This document shows positions 53,715 through 62,260 of a DNA stretch of 64,000 nt, in pieces. The notes under the pieces are model-generated. The model was not told where the DNA came from and ran no database searches. It was given only the letters and a program-made list of their open reading frames with translations. The DNA comes from Pseudomonas sp. VD-NE ins (GTDB lineage Bacteria; Pseudomonadota; Gammaproteobacteria; Pseudomonadales; Pseudomonadaceae). How positions within the stretch are numbered: the stretch's first letter is position 1; each line of letters starts with the position of its first letter. The DNA lies in assembly GCF_031882575.1 (NCBI RefSeq), contig NZ_CP134772.1, positions 1,631,001-1,695,000 of the forward strand, in the 5' to 3' direction. The position numbers and the translations under genes were made by a program.

Positions 53715-54584
53715 CTAGTTCTGTTTCGCGGCCTTGAGGCACTTGAGGTCGGTGAAGTCTTTACGCACCCCCTCGATCTTCTTCAACAACCGCTGACGCT
53801 GTTGCGGCGTACTTTCGGCCATCAGGTCCACCGCCAGCGATCGAGCCTGCGCCTCGGTGTTGGCGTAGGCCTTGCGGTAATCCGCTGTCCATAAACTCTC
53901 GCGATTGACCAGAAGCGTCTCGATTCTCTGTGGGAATTCGGGGCTTTTGCGTTGCGCGACAGCCGCACTGAACTGCTTCTGCCAATGGGCGCGGTTGGCA
54001 ATCCATTGGGTGTACTGATCGCCCAACGCGGTCGACCACGCCATGACGCGCTGCTCTTGCGTGGCACTCAAGGGCCCCAGCCAGTCGTTCAGACGTTTGA
54101 CCATTCGCGCCCCGCGCTCGGCAATTTGCTGATCAAGCGGCGGTTTAAGGTATTCCTGCTGACGCTTGCGCAAATCCTTGGCAAACGCGTCATTCATCTC
54201 GGCCACCTGTTTGTCATCCAGCCCTTGCAGCAACTCGATTGCCGACGGGGTGATCTCTCGAGCGGTTTCGGCAATGGCCTGCTTGGCTTCCGTAGTGCGC
54301 GCCTGCAACGCGGCATCGGTGATCTGATTGGTCTCGACCATTGTTTGTAAACGATCCAGCCAGTCCAGATAACCCGGTAACTGCGTGGTGCAGTGCCAGT
54401 TGAGGTGCTCCTTGAGCCGCTCGTTGAACCAGTCTTTCTGCTCGCCGTTCATGTCCAGGTAATCGCCGAGCGTCCATGGAATGATCACGTCGAGATTGCG
54501 ATAGGCCAGGCCGACGCGACTGCAAGCGCCGAGGGCGAGGGTGAAAATCAGTAGTGTGGCGATGTGCGTGAACCAGCGAGACAT
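53715..54584 (-). CDS. DUF6279-type lipoprotein
   Basis: 289 residues. Lipobox LALGACS with Cys21 as lipidation site. The rest is helical, charged, and of the form seen in a Pseudomonas lipoprotein family: AYRNLDVIIPWTLGDYLDMN, WFNERLKEHLNWHC, then EQRVMAWSTALGDQYTQWIA. The residue after Cys is Ser, which favours outer-membrane sorting. ATG 54584 follows AAGGA; the frame stays open further but runs over a region without a signal. Function unknown. Confidence 0.82.
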   Translation of the reverse strand: MSRWFTHIATLLIFTLALGACSRVGLAYRNLDVIIPWTLGDYLDMNGEQKDWFNERLKEHLNWHCTTQLPGYLDWLDRLQTMVETNQITDAALQARTTEAKQAIAETAREITPSAIELLQGLDDKQVAEMNDAFAKDLRKRQQEYLKPPLDQQIAERGARMVKRLNDWLGPLSATQEQRVMAWSTALGDQYTQWIANRAHWQKQFSAAVAQRKSPEFPQRIETLLVNRESLWTADYRKAYANTEAQARSLAVDLMAESTPQQRQRLLKKIEGVRKDFTDLKCLKAAKQN

Positions 54585-54662
54585 GGGCGAATCCTTGCGT
54601 GAGCCTGGCTTCGAGGGACTGATTCCTATGTGAACGCAGAATGAACCCGGCAGTTCAGCCAA

Positions 54663-55379
54663 TCAATAGAACGCGCGGGCAGCCTTGAGGGTGACGAGAC
54701 CGTCGCACTCGCTGTTGTGCCCGGAATAGGCTGAGCAATCGCTGCCGCTGAGGCTGGAGTTGCTGTAGATCAGGTCGAGATCGACGCCCATGAACGGCCG
54801 GGACAATTTCACCGACCAATCGGTAAAACTGCCGACATAACCACCGTCCACGGCCACGGGCGTGTTCAGTTGGTGGGTGGTGTATTTCATGCTGACGCCG
54901 ATGCCGAATGGCTGGTTGCCGCCAAGATCGGCAAACAAGGTGTTGTTCTGTTTGTCCGGGTCATTGCTGAAGGCCACGCCGAAACGGCTGCCGAGCAGGG
55001 TCAGGCCACCGAACAGCTCCTGGCTGTCGAGGGTGTCTACCTTGGGATAGCTGTAGTGGATCATCCCGACTTCATAGCCGAGGGTTTGATCGAAAGGTTG
55101 TTTAAAACCGACGTAGGAATCGATTTCGAGGTTCTTGCCCGGGCTGATGCCCATGCTCGGTGCGTACTGGCCGACATAGAGGCCGCTGTCGTGGCTCAGG
55201 TCGAGGCCGCCATGGAACGAACCAACGGCTGCCGGTTTGACCAGGCCCTGGGCCATGCTGCGCGTCGGTGTGGTGCCAAGTTTGAGATCGAAATCGCCGA
55301 GTTCACGCTGGAAAATCTGTGCGTGCGCGGTCGAGCCGGCCATCAGGCTTGCGAGCAATAAACAGGAAGATTTGCGCAT
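54663..55379 (-). CDS. TorF-family putative outer-membrane protein
   Basis: 238 residues. Signal peptide MRKSSCLLLASLMAGSTAHA, then a barrel-like region with SMAQGLVKPAAVGSFHGGLD and YEVGMIHYSYP, matching the TorF/Gcw_chp family of small outer-membrane barrels. The C-terminus KAARAFY ends in an aromatic, as barrels do. Two Cys in DCSAYSGHNSECDG may pair. It is 78 bases upstream of the lipoprotein gene on the same strand, possibly co-transcribed. ATG 55379. Confidence 0.75.
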   Translation of the reverse strand: MRKSSCLLLASLMAGSTAHAQIFQRELGDFDLKLGTTPTRSMAQGLVKPAAVGSFHGGLDLSHDSGLYVGQYAPSMGISPGKNLEIDSYVGFKQPFDQTLGYEVGMIHYSYPKVDTLDSQELFGGLTLLGSRFGVAFSNDPDKQNNTLFADLGGNQPFGIGVSMKYTTHQLNTPVAVDGGYVGSFTDWSVKLSRPFMGVDLDLIYSNSSLSGSDCSAYSGHNSECDGLVTLKAARAFY

Positions 55380-55585
55380 GCGTCACTCCATGAACGGCGA
55401 GCGCAGGACGGCGGGCCTGCTGAAACGCTTGATCTAGACGCGTGCAAGGATACCGGCGAATGATCGGCGTTGATGGCCGTTCGTCGATTTACAAGGATTT
55501 TTGTTTAAAGCGAAGGGATGTTGCGCGGTGCCAGTCCAGACGCTTCGAAGCTCAAAGCGCCTCTGGACGGGTGTTAAACCGGGTG

Positions 55586-55774
55586 TTACTTCTTGCCCAG
55601 GCTGATCTGCTTGGACGGGCCGAATGTCTGGCCACTGACGCCTTTGGCAATTTGCTGGATCTCGCCACCAGACTTGAGGAACGCTGCGATCTGATCGTTG
55701 ATCGATTCGCTGGTTTCAACGGCTGGAGCTGGCTTTGCTTTGCTGGTGGATGCTTTTACACGCATGGCGGCCAT
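55586..55774 (-). CDS. Small conserved-looking protein, unknown function
   Basis: 62 residues from ATG 55774 (or 59 from ATG 55765). Basic N-terminus (MRVKASTSKAKPAPAVE), then ESINDQIAAFLKSGGEIQQIAKGVSG, resembling a short helix-turn-helix, and a polar tail ending ISLGKK. No family confirmed. It has its own upstream AGG. Its single-domain look suggests a nucleic-acid-associated protein, but this is a guess. Confidence 0.6.
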   Translation of the reverse strand: MAAMRVKASTSKAKPAPAVETSESINDQIAAFLKSGGEIQQIAKGVSGQTFGPSKQISLGKK

Positions 55775-56115
55775 TAACCTGTAGAAAAGTAACTCGGCCA
55801 GGCATCGTACAGGAATAACTTGACAATTGCTTGGTAAATATCCCCGGGAATAACCAACCGCTGTGCTGCATTATTCTCGATTCAATATTCGAAATATCCG
55901 GCTAACCTGCTGTTTTAAATAAGAACATTTAGTCGCAGGCGCATTGAATTGTTCCACCGCCAGCGCAAGCGCCTGCCTGACGAGCGGCACCTCAATCCAG
56001 CCGCGCACAAGGAAAATCAAGGCGTTGCGCAGGTTTCCGACGCGTACGGATCTGCCGCCCGACGGCCACGCCAAAAACGGGTAGAATGCCGCCCACGCAA
56101 TGAGGGTTTCGGAAA
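55775..56115. other. Gene-free interval between small gene and cvfB-like gene
   Basis: 341 bases. A frame of 67 codons on the minus strand (55871-56074) has no start signal or family match and is not called. A TAGAAT box (56081-56087 region) about 30 bases before the next start could be a -10 element. The AT-rich part at 55815-55925 may hold promoters for the divergent genes. Confidence 0.5.
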
Positions 56116-56952
56116 ATGGCTTTAGTCGGGCGTTACAACAGTTTGCAAGTGGTTAAACACACTAACTTCGGTTTATATCTGGATGGCGGTGCCGATGGCG
56201 AGATTCTTTTGCCTAATCGGTATATCCCGAAAGATATTCCGACCGAAGATGAAGATTGGCTCAACGTTTTTGTTTATCTGGACAGCGAAGACAAACTTCT
56301 CGCTACTACGGAAAAACCAAAAGTTCAGGTCGGCGAATTTGCCAGTCTGAAAGTCGTTGAAGTCAACAGCATCGGTGTGTTCCTCGATTGGGGGCTGCCG
56401 AAGGATCTGTTGCTGCCGTATTCCGAAGAAAAGCGCCAGATGACCGCCGGCGAATACTGCGTGGTGCACGTCTACCTCGACAAGCACACCCGCCGCATCA
56501 CCGCCACTGCGCGTCTGGATCGCTACCTCGACAAGACCCCGGCCAACTACAGCCAGGGCCAGGAAGTTGACCTGCTGGTTGCCGAAGCCACCGACATGGG
56601 CTTCAAGGCGATCATCAACAACAAGCACTGGGGATTGATCCACAAGAATGAAATCTTCAAGTTCATGCGCGCTGGCATGATCGAGAAAGGCTACATCAAG
56701 GAAGTCCGTGCCGACGGCAAGATCGCCCTGAGCCTGCAACCGGTTGGCCAGGAAGCGGCCAGCAGCCTGAACTCGAAGATCCTCGCCAGGTTGCGCGACA
56801 ACAGCGGCACGCTGCCGGTCAGCGACAAGAGTGATCCGGCGTTGATCAGCAGCCTGTTCGGCGTCAGCAAGGGCAACTTCAAGAAGGCCATCGGTGCGCT
56901 GTACAAGGAAGGCAAGATCGTCATTCACGCCGATCGCATTGAACTAACCTGA
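56116..56952 (+). CDS. S1-domain RNA-binding protein (CvfB-like)
   Basis: 278 residues. Three S1-like OB folds and a C-terminal winged helix: GRYNSLQVVKHTNFGLYLDG and GEFASLKVVEVNSIGVFLDW begin the first two, GQEVDLLVAEATDMGFKAII the third. The end SSLFGVSKGNFKKAIGALYK then EGKIVIHADRIELT is the CvfB winged-helix. CvfB-type proteins bind RNA and affect virulence gene expression in Staphylococcus; the Pseudomonas role is not established. ATG 56116. Confidence 0.88.
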   Translation: MALVGRYNSLQVVKHTNFGLYLDGGADGEILLPNRYIPKDIPTEDEDWLNVFVYLDSEDKLLATTEKPKVQVGEFASLKVVEVNSIGVFLDWGLPKDLLLPYSEEKRQMTAGEYCVVHVYLDKHTRRITATARLDRYLDKTPANYSQGQEVDLLVAEATDMGFKAIINNKHWGLIHKNEIFKFMRAGMIEKGYIKEVRADGKIALSLQPVGQEAASSLNSKILARLRDNSGTLPVSDKSDPALISSLFGVSKGNFKKAIGALYKEGKIVIHADRIELT

Positions 56953-56968
56953 GACACCGCTGGCCCCA

Positions 56969-57043
56969 TGTAGGAGCTGCCGAAGGCTGCGATCTTTTGA
57001 CTTTGAAGATCAACAGATCGCAGCCTTCGGCAGCTCCTACATG
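56969..57043. repeat. REP-type inverted pair, class A
   Basis: GTAGGAGCTGCCGAAGGCTG and its inverted copy, between the S1 gene and the DUF2177 gene on the same strand. The right end provides ATG 57041, which is in frame with the next gene but not its likely start. Confidence 0.9.
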
Positions 57044-57055
57044 AGGGCGGGTGTG

Positions 57056-57457
57056 ATGAAGAAGTCTCTGGTTGCCTATGCTGCGACGCTGATTGCGTTT
57101 CTGCTGCTCGACGGTATCTGGCTGGGCCTGCTGATGGCGCCGACCTACCGTGAGCTACTCGGTCCGCTGATGCTCGAAAAACCGCTGCTGGTTCCGGCAG
57201 CGGTTTTTTATTGCCTGTATGTTTTTGGCTGTGTGGTGTTTGTGGTGATGCCGGCAGTGAGCTGGCAGCGCGCCGCGAAGATGGGCGCTTTGCTGGGGCT
57301 GGTGGCGTACGGCACGTATGACCTGACCAATTGGGCGACGTTGCGCGGGTGGTCGGTGCAGGTGACGTTAATGGATTGGGCCTGGGGAACGTTCGCTACT
57401 GCTGTGGCTTGTAGCGTCGGGTTTTTGTTGGCTAAACGACTGCATTCAGATCCATGA
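57056..57457 (+). CDS. DUF2177 family membrane protein
   Basis: 133 residues, four transmembrane helices: LVAYAATLIAFLLLDGIWLG, PAAVFYCLYVFGCVVFVVMP, MGALLGLVAYGTYDLTNWAT and the last at about 108-127. DGIWLG and GTYDLTNWATLR are DUF2177 hallmarks. Start ATG 57056 has GAGGG; the earlier ATG at 57041 is inside the REP repeat. Function unknown. Confidence 0.85.
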   Translation: MKKSLVAYAATLIAFLLLDGIWLGLLMAPTYRELLGPLMLEKPLLVPAAVFYCLYVFGCVVFVVMPAVSWQRAAKMGALLGLVAYGTYDLTNWATLRGWSVQVTLMDWAWGTFATAVACSVGFLLAKRLHSDP

Positions 57458-57478
57458 GCAGGGTTGATTGAACTGACG

Positions 57479-57571
57479 TCATCGCTGGCAAGCCAGACTC
57501 CCACAGGGTTTTGTGTCGAGCAGAGGATCGGTGGTAACCCGGTCCCTGTGGGAGCTGGCTCGCCAGCGAAG
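57479..57571. repeat. REP-type inverted pair, class C variant
   Basis: ATCGCTGGCAAGCCAGACTC at the left and GGGAGCTGGCTCGCCAGCGA at the right; the left has an extra A (CCAGACTCCC). It lies after the DUF2177 gene. Confidence 0.8.
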
Positions 57572-57724
57572 GGCGGCGCAGCCGACAGCCATTCACCACT
57601 GCCGCCGCTGAAGCACAAAATGTCTTTTCCAGACGGCTTTTTCCGTCTGACTGATTGATAATCCTCGACACTGTTTTCTGATCATTGGATAGCCTGCCAT
57701 GTCGTGTGTATTCAAGGTGTCGCG

Positions 57725-58657
57725 GTGAGTGTCGAGCGGCGCAATGTCGACCGTTTTGCCTTGCAGGTGATGGTCGGCCTCTGCCTGATCTGGGGCGTGC
57801 AGCAAGTGATGATCAAGTGGGCAGCGCCGGACATCGCGCCTGTCATGCAAGCGGCCGCGCGCTCGGGGATCTCTGCGTTGCTGGTGGGGTTGCTGATCTG
57901 CTGGAAGGGCGGCTGGGATCAGGTCGGGACGACTTGGCGCGGTGGTTTGCTGGCCGGTGCGCTGTTCGGTCTGGAATTCTTTTTCATCGCTGAAGGTCTG
58001 CAACTGACCACCGCCGCACACATGTCGGTGTTCCTCTACACCGCGCCGATTTTCACCGCGCTGGGCGTACATTTCCTGCTGGCCAGTGAACGCTTGCGGC
58101 CGTTGCAATGGCTGGGGATTCTGCTCGCGTTTATCGGTATTGCGATTGCCTTCGCTGGCGGCGTGTCGTGGGACAACCTCGACCGGCGTATGCTGCTCGG
58201 GGATGCCTTTGGCGTGTTGGCTGGCGCCTGTTGGGGCGCGACCACGGTGGTGGTGCGCGCCTCGCGGCTGTCGGAAGCTCCGGTGACGCTGACCTTGTTC
58301 TACCAGTTGATCGTCGGTTTCGTCGGCTTGCTATTGATTGCGCTGTTCAGCGGCCAGATCACCCACCTCAGCCTGACCCCCGTGGCGGTGGCCAGCGTGT
58401 TGTTTCAAGGCCTGGTGGTGTCGTTCTTCAGCTACCTGATCTGGTTTTGGCTGCTGCGCCGGTATCTGGCAGCCAACCTTGCGGTGTTTTCATTCATGAC
58501 GCCGTTGTTCGGCGTGACCTTTGGCGTGTTGCTGCTCGGCGAACAGTTGACGGTTAACTTCGTCGTCGGCGCCGTGCTGGTGCTGCTCGGCATCACGTTT
58601 GTCAGCGCCGAGCAGTGGCTGCGTCGGCGTTTGCGCAAAGCGCTGGGCCAGCGCTAG
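57725..58657 (+). CDS. EamA-domain (DMT superfamily) transporter
   Basis: 310 residues, ten helices. First repeat: VMVGLCLIWGVQQVMIKWAA to FIGIAIAFAGG; second: FGVLAGACWGATTVVVRASR to GAVLVLLGITFVSA. Start GTG 57725 has AAGG at 8 bases; an in-frame GTG at 57704 is less likely. Its last 56 bases overlap the 3' end of the YbfB-like gene on the opposite strand. Confidence 0.85.
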   Translation: MSVERRNVDRFALQVMVGLCLIWGVQQVMIKWAAPDIAPVMQAAARSGISALLVGLLICWKGGWDQVGTTWRGGLLAGALFGLEFFFIAEGLQLTTAAHMSVFLYTAPIFTALGVHFLLASERLRPLQWLGILLAFIGIAIAFAGGVSWDNLDRRMLLGDAFGVLAGACWGATTVVVRASRLSEAPVTLTLFYQLIVGFVGLLLIALFSGQITHLSLTPVAVASVLFQGLVVSFFSYLIWFWLLRRYLAANLAVFSFMTPLFGVTFGVLLLGEQLTVNFVVGAVLVLLGITFVSAEQWLRRRLRKALGQR

Positions 58658-59783
58658 TCGACTGGATCGCCAGTCCGCCGGCAATCAGTAAACCGCTGCC
58701 GGCGATCACCAGGGCCGGGTGCAGGCTCCCGCTGTAATGACTGCTCAGTGCTGCCAATAGAGGGCCGCTGAGTTGGCCGACGGCGAAGCAGGCGGTGAGC
58801 ATCCCGGCATTGCGTTGCGTGGAGTGCGGTGCCAGTTCCCGCGAGCGCTGCATGACCAGTTGCATGCAAGCCAGAAATGGCGTGCCGCAGAGGATCACCC
58901 CCAGCGCGAGGCCAATGCCGCTGCCCAGCAGGCAAGCGAACACACCGGCCGCTTGTAGCCACAGCGTCGCCATTAACCAGTGACGGGTGGTTGCGGGATC
59001 GTGACGACGCAGGCTCACCAGCACCACACCGATCGCGGCACCCAAACCAAAGCACGGCCAGAACAAATCGGCCTGCCACTGCCCGTGGAACTGCGCATTG
59101 GCCATTTGCGACAGGAAGGTCGCCGGAATGATGTAACCAACACCATACAGCGCATAAATCACCGCTAACCGGCCGATGCCCCGATTCGATGGACTGACGG
59201 CCGCCACTGCAACCGTAGCCGTTGCAACGGGCGTTGGCAGCAGTCGCCAGACACCCAGCATCATCAGCAGCGCAGCCGCTGCATAAATCAGCCACAACGT
59301 CGTGGATGTCTGATTCAGCAGATGTGAGACCAGCGCCAACAACCCTGTCAGAAAGATCCCCAAACCCGGTCCGGCAAAAACCAATGCGCCCAAACGCGGA
59401 CGACCCGCTGCGGCTGCCAAGGGTTGGCTTAAAGACGTGATCATCACCAGCACCCAGGCACTCGCCACCCCGGTGCCGAAGCGCAGCACCAGGTGCGACC
59501 AGAAACCATCCGCCCAGAACGACGCCAGCGTCAGCAGCACGCACAACCACAGGCCGCCATGCAGGCGCCGCTGAACCTGCTGCGGGCGATGGGCGAACAT
59601 CGCGTCCACCGCGCCGAGCAGGTAGCCGAGGTAGTTGGCCGCCGCAATCAGACCGGCGGCCGTCAGGTCGATCTGCCCTTCGCTGAGCAGGTGTGGCATT
59701 TGCGGGGTGAGGGCGAAACGTCCGATGCCCATGGCCATCATCAGGGCAACGAAGCAAGCGGATAAGCGAATCAGTGGCGACAT
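58602..59783 (-). CDS. YbfB/YjiJ-family MFS transporter
   Basis: 393 residues, 12 helices. Begins SPLIRLSACFVALMMAMGIG then RFALTPQMPHLLSEGQIDLT, the hallmark of the YbfB/YjiJ family (small MFS with GRFxxTPxxP). The second half has GQLSGPLLAALSSHYSGSLH. The C-terminus overlaps the end of the EamA gene tail to tail. It is divergent from the LysR gene at 59888 with 104 bases between, so that LysR probably regulates it. Substrate unknown. Confidence 0.85.
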   Translation of the reverse strand: MSPLIRLSACFVALMMAMGIGRFALTPQMPHLLSEGQIDLTAAGLIAAANYLGYLLGAVDAMFAHRPQQVQRRLHGGLWLCVLLTLASFWADGFWSHLVLRFGTGVASAWVLVMITSLSQPLAAAAGRPRLGALVFAGPGLGIFLTGLLALVSHLLNQTSTTLWLIYAAAALLMMLGVWRLLPTPVATATVAVAAVSPSNRGIGRLAVIYALYGVGYIIPATFLSQMANAQFHGQWQADLFWPCFGLGAAIGVVLVSLRRHDPATTRHWLMATLWLQAAGVFACLLGSGIGLALGVILCGTPFLACMQLVMQRSRELAPHSTQRNAGMLTACFAVGQLSGPLLAALSSHYSGSLHPALVIAGSGLLIAGGLAIQSTSAGPALCANADAATARR

Positions 59784-59887
59784 GGTCGGGATTCCTTGGA
59801 AGGATCAATGACCGTCAGGCTAGGACTGATTGACTTTCTTTAAAATTGAATAATAGTGAGTAACTTGTTCTGTTCTGGAGAAAGGTT

Positions 59888-60781
59888 GTGGAATTCAGCC
59901 AACTGCGGATCTTTCAGGCCGTGGCCGAGGAGGGTTCGATTACCCGCGCCGCCGAACGCCTGCATCGAGTGCCGTCGAACCTGTCGACGCGGCTCAAACA
60001 GCTTGAAGAACAACTGGGTGTAGAGCTTTTCGTCCGTGAGCGTCAGCGTTTGCAGCTGTCGCCTGCGGGAAAAGTCCTGCTGGACTACACCGGCAAACTC
60101 TTCGCCCTGCGCGATCAGGCCAGTGCGGCGGTGATGGGCGGCAAACCGGCCGGCGATTTTGCGTTGGGCACCATGTACAGCACGGCGGCGATTCACCTGC
60201 CGGCGCTGCTGGCGCGTTATCACAAACAGTATCCAGCGGTGAATCTGCAGGTGCAGTCAGCGCCCAGTGGGGAGTTACTGGAGGGCTTGCTCACCGGTCG
60301 TCTTGATGCCGCGTTGGTCGATGGCCCGTTGGAACTGGCCGGGCTCGACGGTGTGCCGTTGTGCGAGGAGCGGCTGGTGCTGATCACTGAAATCGATCAT
60401 CCGCCCGTGCGCAGCGCCCGGGATGTGGAGGGGCGCTCGGTGTTCACCTTCCGCCGAGGTTGCTCTTACCGGATGCGTCTGGAGGCGTGGTATGCGCACT
60501 ACCACGCGACCATGGGCCGGGCGATGGAGATCGAGTCGTATCAGGGCATGCTCGCCTGCGTGATTGCCGGCAGTGGCGTGGCGCTGATGTCGGAGTCGAT
60601 GCTGGCCAGTCTGCCGGGGCGCGACAGCGTGGCGATGCATGCGTTGGCCGAGCCATTCGTGGGTGCGAAAACATGGCTCATGTGGCGCAAGGGCATGGTC
60701 GGCGCCAACCTCAATGCCTGGATCGAGGTGCAGCAGGCTGTCTATCCCGCGGCTCAGATCGAAACCCGGGAAACAGCCTGA
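59888..60781 (+). CDS. LysR-family transcriptional regulator
   Basis: 297 residues. HTH in EFSQLRIFQAVAEEGSITRA then AERLHRVPSNLSTRLKQLEE; effector domain from about residue 90 (ALGTMYSTAAIHLPALLARY). RVPSNLSTRLKQLE is like the PtxR/CynR-type group. Start GTG 59888 with GGAGAAAGG just upstream. Divergent from the YbfB-like transporter, its probable target. Confidence 0.87.
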   Translation: MEFSQLRIFQAVAEEGSITRAAERLHRVPSNLSTRLKQLEEQLGVELFVRERQRLQLSPAGKVLLDYTGKLFALRDQASAAVMGGKPAGDFALGTMYSTAAIHLPALLARYHKQYPAVNLQVQSAPSGELLEGLLTGRLDAALVDGPLELAGLDGVPLCEERLVLITEIDHPPVRSARDVEGRSVFTFRRGCSYRMRLEAWYAHYHATMGRAMEIESYQGMLACVIAGSGVALMSESMLASLPGRDSVAMHALAEPFVGAKTWLMWRKGMVGANLNAWIEVQQAVYPAAQIETRETA

Positions 60782-60923
60782 ACCAATGACGGCGAACTCT
60801 GTTCAATTCAGTAACAGATCATTGCGGATTTGGTCGAGCATTGCGTAGGACTTCGGACTATTATCAGTGCGAAGCGACCTCAGAATTCCGGCCGCTCAGC
60901 ACCACCCTGAAGGGGGCATGACG

Positions 60924-61052
60924 ATGAAAGAGAAAATTCAAAACTGGCTGCACGATTTGGGTGTTGCCCTCGGTTTGATCGAACCGCCTCTGCAACCTGT
61001 ACCGATCCGCTCCGATGACGAGCAGCGCCGCCGTCAACAACGGCGCCGGTAA
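60924..61052 (+). CDS. PA1414-like small protein of 42 residues
   Basis: MKEKIQNWLHDLGVALGLIE then PPLQPVPIRSDDEQRRRQQRRR: a short amphipathic helix, a proline stretch and a basic tail. ATG 60924 is 7 bases after AGGGGG; the ATG two codons earlier is too close to that site. I recognise the general look of the PA1414 family of Pseudomonas; in P. aeruginosa that locus is associated with the low-oxygen-induced RNA SicX, so the transcript itself may matter. No ANR box (TTGAT-N4-ATCAA) is seen upstream here. Confidence 0.6.
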   Translation: MKEKIQNWLHDLGVALGLIEPPLQPVPIRSDDEQRRRQQRRR

Positions 61053-61080
61053 CGCCCCCGATCCGAGATCAAAGGATTCA

Positions 61081-61156
61081 AGATCAAGAGATCGCAGCCT
61101 TCGGCAACTTCTACACGGATTAATGTAGGAGCTGCCGAAGGCTGCGATCTTTTGCT
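61081..61156. repeat. REP-type inverted pair, class A, inward orientation
   Basis: AGATCGCAGCCTTCGGCAAC at the left (one base diverged) and GTAGGAGCTGCCGAAGGCTG at the right, around a short centre. It lies between the convergent small gene and the acyl-carrier-like gene. Confidence 0.85.
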
Positions 61157-61157
61157 T

Positions 61158-61406
61158 TTAATGACGGCCAATCTCAAGCAAAAACCGGCTCAAGTCATTC
61201 GCGGTCTTCGCGGTCTTGAGCATGCGGTCTTCCTCGGCGGTGAACGCCGTCAGTCCGAATTCATCTTCCAGATGAAAAATCAGATCTTCGATATCGGCTT
61301 TCTCCAGCCCCAATTGCACCAGGCTGGTGTTGTCGTTGAATTCGCGGGTTTCCAGCAGACGCCGGATATACCGGTGCACGGCGGCACGTACGGCAGCTCT
61401 TCTCAT
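61158..61406 (-). CDS. Acyl-carrier-protein-like protein lacking the phosphopantetheine serine
   Basis: 82 residues, ACP-sized and acidic in the second half. The segment LGLEKADIEDLIFHLEDEFG aligns without gaps to ACP LGADSLDTVELVMALEEEFG. The modified Ser position is Lys36 here. Helices I and III are recognisable (VRAAVHRYIRRLLETREF; TANDLSRFLLEIG). So it keeps the fold but should not take a 4'-phosphopantetheine arm at the usual place. It lies 44 bases upstream on the minus strand of nothing but the MBL gene (61450), which is transcribed toward it: MBL hydrolase first, then this gene. The start at ATG 61406 has only a weak ribosome site. Confidence 0.7.
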   Translation of the reverse strand: MRRAAVRAAVHRYIRRLLETREFNDNTSLVQLGLEKADIEDLIFHLEDEFGLTAFTAEEDRMLKTAKTANDLSRFLLEIGRH

Positions 61407-61449
61407 GGCAGATATTTCTGATGGTTGTTGTGCTTGAGTGAAGCAGGCC

Positions 61450-62175
61450 TCAGGCGTGGCCGCGCAACCACTGGTCAATCATCGAGCGCAAATGCTCCCC
61501 GGAAAAACTGCCGAAATGCCCGCCATGCACCGTGCGTATTGGCAATTTCTGCAAACGCCGCAGACTGGTGGCGTAGTCCTGCAGATCGGAGTGGTAGGCG
61601 TCTTCGATCAGCGGGCCGTCGTAGATGATGTCGCCGCTGAACAGGGTTTGCGTCGCCGCCTCATACAGGCTGATCCCGCCCGGCGAATGCCCCGGTGTGT
61701 GCAGCACCTGCAGCGTGCGATTGCCCAGATCGAGCACATCACCGTCCTCGACAAACCCGGTGGCTGGCGCGGCTTTGACCCGGTATTCGGCGTAGCACAA
61801 TGGGCAATCCGGATGCGCTTCAAACATGTCGTCGCCGACGAAGGCGCGGCTCAAATCATTCTCGCCATTCGGCGCGGCCAGAATGTCCGCCTCGGCGCGA
61901 TGCACCAGTCGTTCAGCAAATTCATGATGGCCGGCGATATGGTCGAAATGGCAATGACTGGCCACTGCCACCAGCGGCCGCTCGGTAATCCACGGCAACT
62001 GCTCGCGCAGGCTGACCAATCCCGAACCGCTGTCGAGCAACAGGTCTTTATCGCGGCCCTGAACATGCCAGAGGTTGCAGCGGTAGAAAGGCCGAATATA
62101 CGGCTCGTGAATAAGCCGGATGCCATCGCTCAGGTGCTGCACTTCAAACCACTGATCGCGGGAAACGATCTTCAT
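61450..62175 (-). CDS. Metallo-beta-lactamase-fold hydrolase
   Basis: 241 residues. Zinc motif HCHFDH at 74-79 (HxHxDH), then HTPGHSPGG, SGDIIYDGP with the bridging Asp, and VHGGHFGSF. The layout is that of glyoxalase II-like or lactonase-like MBL proteins. Substrate cannot be fixed. Start ATG 62175 has GGAGAAA. The downstream acyl-carrier-like gene is 43 bases away on the same strand, a possible pair. Confidence 0.87.
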   Translation of the reverse strand: MKIVSRDQWFEVQHLSDGIRLIHEPYIRPFYRCNLWHVQGRDKDLLLDSGSGLVSLREQLPWITERPLVAVASHCHFDHIAGHHEFAERLVHRAEADILAAPNGENDLSRAFVGDDMFEAHPDCPLCYAEYRVKAAPATGFVEDGDVLDLGNRTLQVLHTPGHSPGGISLYEAATQTLFSGDIIYDGPLIEDAYHSDLQDYATSLRRLQKLPIRTVHGGHFGSFSGEHLRSMIDQWLRGHA

Positions 62176-62260
62176 ATTCACTTTTCTCCAGACGAAAAAA
62201 ACGGGTGTGGCAACCGACGCCACACCCGTCGAAGAAAGCATCAAGTCGTTACATCAGAGC

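Noticed and set aside
55871..56074. 67-codon minus-strand frame upstream of the cvfB-like gene
   Set aside because: No ribosome site, no family match, and it covers the likely promoter region.
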